From Azotobacter chroococcum (lineage in GTDB: Bacteria; Pseudomonadota; Gammaproteobacteria; Pseudomonadales; Pseudomonadaceae), in assembly GCF_004339665.1 (NCBI RefSeq), contig NZ_SMMU01000003.1, forward strand, positions 62,001 through 126,000: 64,000 bases of DNA, written 5' to 3'. The notes under the pieces were generated by a model, which had not been told where the DNA came from, ran no database searches, and was given only the letters and a program-made list of their open reading frames with translations. The position numbers were made by a program, and so were the translations under genes. The first letter of the stretch is position 1. Every line of letters begins with the position of its first letter. Shown one piece after another: positions 56,667-64,000 of the stretch.

Positions 56667-58430
56667 CTATTCGGCGGGCTGGCGCTCTTTCAGCCAGGCG
56701 GCCAGCTGTTCGGCGGACAGCGGTCGCGAGAGCAGGAAACCCTGTGCCACCTGATAGCCCCGGTGGGTGAGCAGGCGCCGCTGCTCCTCGTTCTCCACCC
56801 CCTCGGCGAACACCGCGATCCGCAGGCTGTCGCCGATACGCATGGCCGCTTCGGTCAGGGCGCGGGTGATCTCGTCGTGTTCCAGGTCGCGGACGAAGCT
56901 GCGGTCCAGCTTCAGGGCACGGACCGGCAGGTGGCGCAGGTAGCCGAGGCAGGAGTAGCCGGTGCCGAAGTCGTCGACGGTCAGGCCGATGTCCATGGCC
57001 TGCACGGCATGCAGGGTTTTCAGGCTGTTCGGGTTGCCGCTGCGCAGCACGTCCTGGGTGATCTCCAGGTTGAGGTCGGCCGGCTGCAGGGCATGGCGCT
57101 GCAGGGTGTCGGCGATCTGCCGGGGCAGTTCGATGTTGTGGAAGCTGTACGGCGACAGGTTCACCGAGACGGTTGCCACCTCGAGCCCGGCGCTGCGCCA
57201 GGCGGCGAGTTGCCGGCAGGCCTCGGCCAGCGCCCAGCGGTCCAGCTCGCCGGCCAGCCCGCATTCCGCCGCCAGCGGAATGAAGCGGCCCGGCGGGATG
57301 CTGCCGAGCTGCGGGTGGGCCCAGCGGGCCAGGGCCTCGACGCCGCACAGGCGGCCGCTCTTGAGGTCGACCTGCGGCTGGTAGTGGAGCTGCAGCAGCT
57401 GCTGCTGCAGCGCCTCGCGCAAGGCGACCTCGAGGGTCCGGCGTTCCTGGGCCTGGCGGTTCAGCTCCTCGCTGAAGAAGCTGAACTGGCCGCGTCCGTT
57501 GCCCTTGGCCTGGTACATGGCGAGATCGGCGTAGTGCAGCAGGGTTTCCATGTCCTCGCCGTTGTCCGGGAACTGGCTGATGCCGATGCTGGCCGAGGGC
57601 GTGAGGGTCGCCCCGGCGATCTGGCAGGGCGCCGACAGCTGCCTCTGGATGCGCTTGAGGGTCTCGGTCGTCTGCCGGGGGTCGCAGTCGGTGAGGACCA
57701 CGACGAACTCGTCGCCGGACAGCCGGCCGACGATGTCGGTGGCGCGCAGTTCGCCGCGCAGGCGCTGGGCGACGATGCGCAGCAGGGCGTCGCCGGCCGG
57801 ATGGCCGAGGGTGTCGTTGACCTGCTTGAAGCGGTCCAGGTCGAAGAACAGGACGTTCAGCGCCGTGCGGCTGCGTCTGGCCCGGGCGATCGCCTGGCCG
57901 GCCTGGACCAGCAGCAGGCTGCGGTTGGGCAGGCCGGTGAGGGCGTCGTAGAAGGCCATCTGGCGAATCCGGTTGTGGCTTTCCTCGCGCTCCAGGGTCA
58001 GCAGGCGGCAGCGTTGTCGCTCGGCTTCCTCGCGCTCGGCCTGGGCGCTGACGTCGGTGGCGATCTGCACGATGCGCTTCAGCTGCCCATCGGCGCCGAG
58101 AATGGGGACATAGGTCGCCTCCAGCCAGAGGCGCCGGCCGTCGGCGCGGGTGTAGGGGTAGCGGCCGTTTGCCGACTGGCCGCGCCCCAGCCCTGCCCAG
58201 AGACCATCGAAGTCGTGGCGGTTGGCCGGGTCGGGTGCGCAGAGTTGCTGGTGCCGGCGTTTGACAATGGCTTCCGCGGTGTAGCCGAAGAGCTGCCGGT
58301 ACTTGCCGTTGGCGCGCAGGATGCGGCCGTCCGGGCTGAACTCGGCGATCGCCATGGCCTGCTCGAGGGCAGCAAGCAGTTCCATCCGCTCGGCGGACGC
58401 TTGGGAGGAGGGGGAGGACTGCTGCTTCAT
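56667..58430 (-). CDS. PAS-GGDEF-EAL cyclic-di-GMP enzyme
   Basis: A 587-residue cytoplasmic protein. The PAS domain (about 20-140) has [20 protein letters not shown]. The GGDEF domain (about 165-320) has [13 protein letters not shown], so the first Gly is Ser, and RATD five residues before it forms an inhibitory-site RxxD. The EAL domain (about 335-580) has [19 protein letters not shown] and [20 protein letters not shown]. The EAL residues look complete, so phosphodiesterase activity is likely. SGDEF can still be active in some cyclases. The [17 protein letters not shown] start lies in a separate frame from valS. Confidence 0.88.
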   Translation of the reverse strand: MKQQSSPSSQASAERMELLAALEQAMAIAEFSPDGRILRANGKYRQLFGYTAEAIVKRRHQQLCAPDPANRHDFDGLWAGLGRGQSANGRYPYTRADGRRLWLEATYVPILGADGQLKRIVQIATDVSAQAEREEAERQRCRLLTLEREESHNRIRQMAFYDALTGLPNRSLLLVQAGQAIARARRSRTALNVLFFDLDRFKQVNDTLGHPAGDALLRIVAQRLRGELRATDIVGRLSGDEFVVVLTDCDPRQTTETLKRIQRQLSAPCQIAGATLTPSASIGISQFPDNGEDMETLLHYADLAMYQAKGNGRGQFSFFSEELNRQAQERRTLEVALREALQQQLLQLHYQPQVDLKSGRLCGVEALARWAHPQLGSIPPGRFIPLAAECGLAGELDRWALAEACRQLAAWRSAGLEVATVSVNLSPYSFHNIELPRQIADTLQRHALQPADLNLEITQDVLRSGNPNSLKTLHAVQAMDIGLTVDDFGTGYSCLGYLRHLPVRALKLDRSFVRDLEHDEITRALTEAAMRIGDSLRIAVFAEGVENEEQRRLLTHRGYQVAQGFLLSRPLSAEQLAAWLKERQPAE

Positions 58431-58825
58431 TCTTTTTCTGTGCGACTCCGGGCAGCCGTCGCTGATCGGTCGGAGGGGCCTCCTGGGCGATTCGAGCGTC
58501 GGGCAGGTCGGTGCGGTTTTCGGGAGCGACCGGAGGAATGATGCCATGGGGCAAGAGGCATGCGTCACACGGATTGATGGCGTATTGCTATCATGTGGCC
58601 GTGCTGCTTGAAGATGTGAACCATGCACGCTTTTCGATGCCCGAGCCGGGGCTCGGGAAACGGGCATGCAGGAAGAAGCCCAGCCGGGAACGTTGGCGGC
58701 GAGGCCGGATGGACGGAAGGCGGGAGTGGCGGGGTCGGAAGGGCAGACCTGCCAGCGGGAGGGGCCTGGCTCGGCGTTCCGCTGGAGGGAGGGCCGGCAC
58801 ACCTTGCGTGTGCCGGCCGGGGACT
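58431..58825. other. Intergenic stretch with one strong hairpin
   Basis: A 395-base region between the start of the GGDEF-EAL gene and the end of valS. GCCGGCACACC pairs with GTGTGCCGGC (about 58793-58819) just after the valS stop. A T-run is lacking, so it may be a weak terminator. No gene is supported. Confidence 0.45.
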
Positions 58826-61660
58826 TCAGAGGCTGGCGATGCGCGCGCGCTGCTCGCCCAGCCTGGCCAGGGCCTGTTCGGCTTCGGTCAGCCTGGCGCG
58901 TTCCTTGGCGATCACTTCGGCGGGGGCCTTGTCGACGAAGCTGGCGTTGCCCAGCTTGCCGCCGACGCGCTTGACCTCGCCGTCCAGGCGCTGGATTTCC
59001 TTGTCCAGGCGGGCCAGTTCGACGTCCTTGTCGATCAGTCCGGCCATCGGCACCAGCACCTGCATCTCGCCGACCAGCGCGGTGGCGGCCAGCGGCGCTT
59101 CCTCGCCGGCCTCCAGCACGCGGATCGATTCCAGCTTGGCCAGCTTCATCAAGAGCGGCTGGTTCTCGGCAAGGCGACGGCGGTCGCTGTCCGAGGCGTT
59201 GTTGAGCATCACGTCGATGCGCCTGGCCATGGAGATGTTCATCTCGCCGCGGATCTGCCGCACGCCGAGCATCAGCGCCTTGACCCACTCGATGTCGTTC
59301 TCGGCGGCTTCGTCGATGCGCGCCTCGTCGGCCACCGGCCAGGGCTGCAGCATCAGGGTCGGGCCGGACTTGCCGGCCAGCGGCGCCAGGCGCTGCCAGA
59401 TTTCCTCGGTGATGAAGGGCATGAAGGGGTGCGCCAGGCGCAGCGCGGTTTCCAGCACGCGCACCAGGGTGCGGCGGGTGCCGCGCTGGCGTTCGATGCT
59501 GGCGTTCTCGTCCCAGAGCACCGGCTTGACCAGTTCCAGGTACCAGGCGCAGTACTGGTCCCAGACGAATTCGTAGAGCGCCTGGGCGGCGAGGTCGAAG
59601 CGGAAGGCGTCGAGCTGGCGGGTCACCTCGAGTTCGGTGCGCTGCAGCTGGGAAACGATCCAGCGATCGACGGGGGACAGCTCCACCGGCTCGCCGGCGG
59701 CGCCGCAGTCCTTGCCCTCGGTGTTCTCGAAGACGAAGTTGGCGGCGTTCCACAGCTTGTTGCAGAAGTTGCGGTAGCCCTCGACCCGGCCCATGTCGAA
59801 CTTGATGTCGCGGCCGGTGGAGGCCAGCGAGCAGAAGGTGAAGCGCAGCGCGTCGGTGCCGTAGCTGGCGATGCCTTCGGGGAATTCGGCGCGGGTCTGC
59901 TTGGCGATCTTCTCGGCCAGCTTGGGCTGCATCATGCCGCTGGTGCGCTTGGTCAGCAGGGTGTCGAGGCCGATGCCGTCGACGATGTCCAGCGGGTCGA
60001 GGACGTTGCCCTTGGACTTGGACATCTTCTGGCCCTGGGCATCGCGCACCAGGCCGTGGACGTAGACGGTCTTGAAGGGAATCTGCCCGGTCAGGTGCAG
60101 GGACATCATGATCATCCGGGCGACCCAGAAGAAGATGATGTCGAAGCCGGTGACCAGCACGTCGGTGGGGTGGAAGTTCTTGAGGAACTCGGTCTGCTGC
60201 GGCCAGCCGAGGGTGGAGAAGGTCCACAGGCCGGAGCTGAACCAGGTGTCCAGCACGTCCTCGTCCTGGCGCAGCGGCTCGTCGTTGCGGATCGCGTACT
60301 TGCTGCGCACTTCCGTCTCGTCGCGGCCGACGTAGGCGTTGCCGGCCTCGTCGTACCAGGCCGGGATGCGGTGGCCCCACCAGAGCTGGCGGCTGATGCA
60401 CCAGTCCTGGATGTCGCGCATCCAGGAGAAGTACATGTTCTCGTACTGCCTGGGCACGAACTGGATGGAGCCGTCCTCGACGGCGGCGATGGCCTTCTCG
60501 GCCAGCGGCTTGGTGGAGACGTACCACTGGTCGGTCAGCCAGGGCTCGATGATGGTGCCCGAGCGGTCGCCGCGCGGCACCTTCAGCGCGTGGTCGTCGA
60601 TCTTCTCCAGAAGGCCCATGCCGTCGAAGTCGGCGACGATGGCCTTGCGCGCGTCGAAGCGGTCCATACCGGCATAGCTGTCCGGCAGGCTGGGGTCGAT
60701 GCGCGTGTTCGGCGTGCCGTCGATGTCGAACACCTGGGCCTGGGCCAGGACGCTGGCGTTCTTGTCGAAGATGTTGATCAGCGGCAGGTGGTGGCGCTTG
60801 CCGACCTCGTAGTCGTTGAAGTCGTGGGCCGGGGTGATCTTCACGCAGCCGGTGCCGAACTCGCGGTCGACGTACTCGTCGGCGACGATCGGGATCAGGC
60901 GGTTGACCAGCGGCAGCAGCACGTGGCGGCCGATCAGGTCCTTGTAGCGCTCGTCCTCCGGATGCACGGCGACGGCGGCGTCGCCCAGCATGGTTTCCGG
61001 ACGGGTGGTGGCGACCACCAGGTAGGCCTTGCCCTCGGCGGTGCGCGCGTCGTCGGCCAGCGGGTAGCGCAGATGCCAGAGGTGGCCCTTCTCGTCGTGG
61101 TTTTCCACCTCGAGGTCGGAGATCGCGGTGTGCAGCTTGGTGTCCCAGTTGACCAGGCGCTTGCCGCGGTAGATCAGGCCGTCATCAAAGAGGCGCACGA
61201 AGGCTTCCTTGACCGCTTCGGAAAGGCCCTCGTCCATGGTGAAGCGTTCCCGCGACCAGTCCACCGAGCTGCCCAGGCGGCGGATCTGCCGGGTGATGGT
61301 GCCGCCGGACTCCTCCTTCCACTCCCAGACCTTGTCGAGGAACTTCTCGCGGCCGAGGTCGTGGCGGCTGACGCCCTGGGCGGCCAGCTGGCGCTCCACC
61401 ACCATCTGGGTGGCGATGCCGGCATGGTCGGTGCCCGGCTGCCACAGGGTGTTGCGGCCCTGCATGCGGCGGAAGCGGATCAGCGCGTCCATGATCGCGT
61501 TGTTGAAGCCGTGGCCCATGTGCAGGCTGCCGGTGACGTTCGGCGGCGGGATCATGATGGTGTAGGGCTCGCCGCTGCCCTGCGGGGCGAAGTAGTTCTT
61601 CGACTCCCATTCGGCGTACCAACGGGATTCAATGGCGTGCGGCTGGTAGGTCTTGTCCAT
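58826..61660 (-). CDS. valS: Valyl-tRNA synthetase
   Basis: A 944-residue class I synthetase. The HIGH-type motif is [20 protein letters not shown], the KMSKS motif is [14 protein letters not shown], and the editing domain lies about 190-330. The C-terminal coiled coil ends with [19 protein letters not shown]. It charges tRNA-Val and edits mischarged threonine. The length is normal. Confidence 0.97.
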   Translation of the reverse strand: MDKTYQPHAIESRWYAEWESKNYFAPQGSGEPYTIMIPPPNVTGSLHMGHGFNNAIMDALIRFRRMQGRNTLWQPGTDHAGIATQMVVERQLAAQGVSRHDLGREKFLDKVWEWKEESGGTITRQIRRLGSSVDWSRERFTMDEGLSEAVKEAFVRLFDDGLIYRGKRLVNWDTKLHTAISDLEVENHDEKGHLWHLRYPLADDARTAEGKAYLVVATTRPETMLGDAAVAVHPEDERYKDLIGRHVLLPLVNRLIPIVADEYVDREFGTGCVKITPAHDFNDYEVGKRHHLPLINIFDKNASVLAQAQVFDIDGTPNTRIDPSLPDSYAGMDRFDARKAIVADFDGMGLLEKIDDHALKVPRGDRSGTIIEPWLTDQWYVSTKPLAEKAIAAVEDGSIQFVPRQYENMYFSWMRDIQDWCISRQLWWGHRIPAWYDEAGNAYVGRDETEVRSKYAIRNDEPLRQDEDVLDTWFSSGLWTFSTLGWPQQTEFLKNFHPTDVLVTGFDIIFFWVARMIMMSLHLTGQIPFKTVYVHGLVRDAQGQKMSKSKGNVLDPLDIVDGIGLDTLLTKRTSGMMQPKLAEKIAKQTRAEFPEGIASYGTDALRFTFCSLASTGRDIKFDMGRVEGYRNFCNKLWNAANFVFENTEGKDCGAAGEPVELSPVDRWIVSQLQRTELEVTRQLDAFRFDLAAQALYEFVWDQYCAWYLELVKPVLWDENASIERQRGTRRTLVRVLETALRLAHPFMPFITEEIWQRLAPLAGKSGPTLMLQPWPVADEARIDEAAENDIEWVKALMLGVRQIRGEMNISMARRIDVMLNNASDSDRRRLAENQPLLMKLAKLESIRVLEAGEEAPLAATALVGEMQVLVPMAGLIDKDVELARLDKEIQRLDGEVKRVGGKLGNASFVDKAPAEVIAKERARLTEAEQALARLGEQRARIASL

Positions 61661-61795
61661 GCGGAGGAAACCCTTATAAGACGGCTGATCTGGGAAGCCG
61701 GGGAGTATAAAGGCAAACCCGTACCCGTGGGCTGCATCCCTGCAAGTCTAGGCGGAATGTCTCGAGGGTCGGGCAGCGGAGCCGCAGGTGAGCGG

Positions 61796-62134
61796 TTAGG
61801 GCTTGTGCAGGGCGAGCAGCCGCTCCAGGCGGGCTTCGAGGCGGCGCTTCAGTTCGGCCTCGATCTGCGGCACGAAGTCGTCGACGACCTCCTGAAGGAT
61901 CAACTGGGCCTCGGTGTGCAGGCTCTGCTTCAGGCGCAGCGGCAGGGCGGTCGGGTGCGGCTCGTCCTCCTCCTCATCGTCCAGGGGGACGATCTCCGAG
62001 AGCAGCGGAATGTCGTCGGCGGAGAGGGTTTCGGTGAGCAGGGGCGGCAGCAGGTCTTCCTCCAGCAGGTCGCGGATCGACTGCAGGTCGTCCAGCAGGT
62101 GGGCGGTTTCCGGCTTGGGTTTCAGGCTGTCCAT
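61796..62134 (-). CDS. Hypothetical acidic protein linked to holC
   Basis: A 112-residue acidic helical protein, starting MDSLKPKPETAHLLDDLQSI, with an acidic centre (VPLDDEEEDEPHP) and a C-terminal amphipathic helix (IEAELKRRLEARLERLLAL). It lies between holC and valS on the same strand, as in other Pseudomonas genomes. Function is unknown. No membrane segment is seen. Confidence 0.65.
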   Translation of the reverse strand: MDSLKPKPETAHLLDDLQSIRDLLEEDLLPPLLTETLSADDIPLLSEIVPLDDEEEDEPHPTALPLRLKQSLHTEAQLILQEVVDDFVPQIEAELKRRLEARLERLLALHKP

Positions 62135-62140
62135 GGCGCG

Positions 62141-62569
62141 TCAGATGCGTGGCAGGCGGTGATCCTGCAAAGGATAGCCGCGCTCGCGGTAGAAGCGGTA
62201 GCTGGCGCGCGTGGCCTGACGGATGGCCGGCTCGCTCACCACCAATTCGGCGATCCGCGCGAAGCGCTCGCAGAAGGGGGGGGCGGCCAGCGCCAGATTG
62301 ATCAGCAGGTCGTGGTGATTGCCGGGAGCGTCGTCCAGGCCGAGGGCGATCGGTGTGTCGGCATCCTCCTCGATCATGTCGTGGGGCAGGAAGGCCTCGC
62401 TTTTGTAGCTCCACAGCCGGGCGTCCAGCGCATCGCGCTGGGCCGCGTCCTGGCAGTACAGATAGATACGGTGCCCCAGGCGCCAGGCCTTTTCCGTCAG
62501 CTTGCAGGCGAAGTCCAGGCGTGCCGCCGGGTCGGCGGAGGGCAGGATGTAGAAGTCGACTTGGGGCAT
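62141..62569 (-). CDS. holC: DNA polymerase III chi subunit
   Basis: A 142-residue HolC. The start is PQVDFYILPSADPAARLDFA. WRLGHRIYLYCQD, DARLWSYKSEAFLPHDM and LINLALAAPPFCERFARIAE are typical family blocks. The chi subunit links the clamp loader to single-stranded DNA binding protein. ATG at 62569 was chosen. pepA lies upstream on the same strand. Confidence 0.92.
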   Translation of the reverse strand: MPQVDFYILPSADPAARLDFACKLTEKAWRLGHRIYLYCQDAAQRDALDARLWSYKSEAFLPHDMIEEDADTPIALGLDDAPGNHHDLLINLALAAPPFCERFARIAELVVSEPAIRQATRASYRFYRERGYPLQDHRLPRI

Positions 62570-62613
62570 GGAGTCCTCGGCTGTGCGGGGGCGGAGCTCG
62601 CCCCCGCGTCCGC

Positions 62614-64000
<1,387 letters not shown>

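Noticed and set aside
56667-60527. A 1286-codon minus-strand frame spanning the GGDEF-EAL gene and much of valS
   Set aside because: The upstream two thirds are a shifted frame of valS (low-complexity Arg/Gly/Pro-rich), and a family-matching ATG exists at 58430.

Overview
This is a 64 kb piece of a GC-rich gammaproteobacterial chromosome of the Pseudomonadaceae (Pseudomonas or Azotobacter type; the species cannot be fixed from sequence alone). The evidence is the protein families and their order: pta-ackA, the btsT/cstA-yjiX-yjiA cluster, holC-valS-pepA, rhlB, ettA, glyA, a Pseudomonas-type 172-residue Hcp, and short GTAGGGTGGAT-type intergenic palindromes. Most of the window is ordinary core genome with dense genes and few RNA or mobile features. 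No rRNA, tRNA or CRISPR array was seen.

Layout. 0-10 kb: acyltransferase (cut by the window edge), a cysteine-rich zinc protein, a degenerate SRAP protein, an M48 lipoprotein protease, two tandem TMEM165/GDT1 transporters each behind a yybP-ykoY-like manganese leader, rsmC, a D-2-hydroxyacid dehydrogenase and a DUF1302 outer-membrane protein. 8-17 kb: two divergent L,D-transpeptidase-type proteins, an MBL hydrolase, an OmpA lipoprotein, pta-ackA, a DUF3565 gene split by a 267-bp inverted-repeat element, slyD and glutathione peroxidase. 17-27 kb: mscL, the btsT-yjiX-yjiA pyruvate-uptake cluster with a divergent two-component system, a methyltransferase, DUF3015, radA and ydcH.

27-33.1 kb is the one clear accessory region. 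A roughly 6.1-kb, visibly AT-richer element has integrated by a large serine recombinase into a type VI secretion hcp gene. The two hcp halves lie on either side, share the 4-bp core ATGC, and rejoin into a 172-codon Hcp. The element carries the integrase, a second small serine recombinase, a minus-strand operon (zinc finger, ribbon-helix-helix-like, HNH-like), a family of 22- to 26-residue membrane micropeptides in a 213-bp duplication, and an array of RCATGY hairpins that also encodes CxxC repeats. Most of this cargo is unrecognised, and it is the best candidate here for an undescribed system.

33-64 kb returns to core genes: glyA, ettA, rhlB, an M19 dipeptidase, a carboxylesterase, two glutathione-S-transferase-like proteins, a GIY-YIG protein, yejK, a HAD phosphatase, a LysR regulator opposite a dioxygenase-SDR pair, sbcD and sbcC (separated by an inserted TRIC-type membrane gene and one end of the same repeat found at 15.9 kb), a TerC-CBS-CorC transporter with an unusual leader, rlmF, a PAS-GGDEF-EAL protein, valS, holC and the start-less end of pepA.
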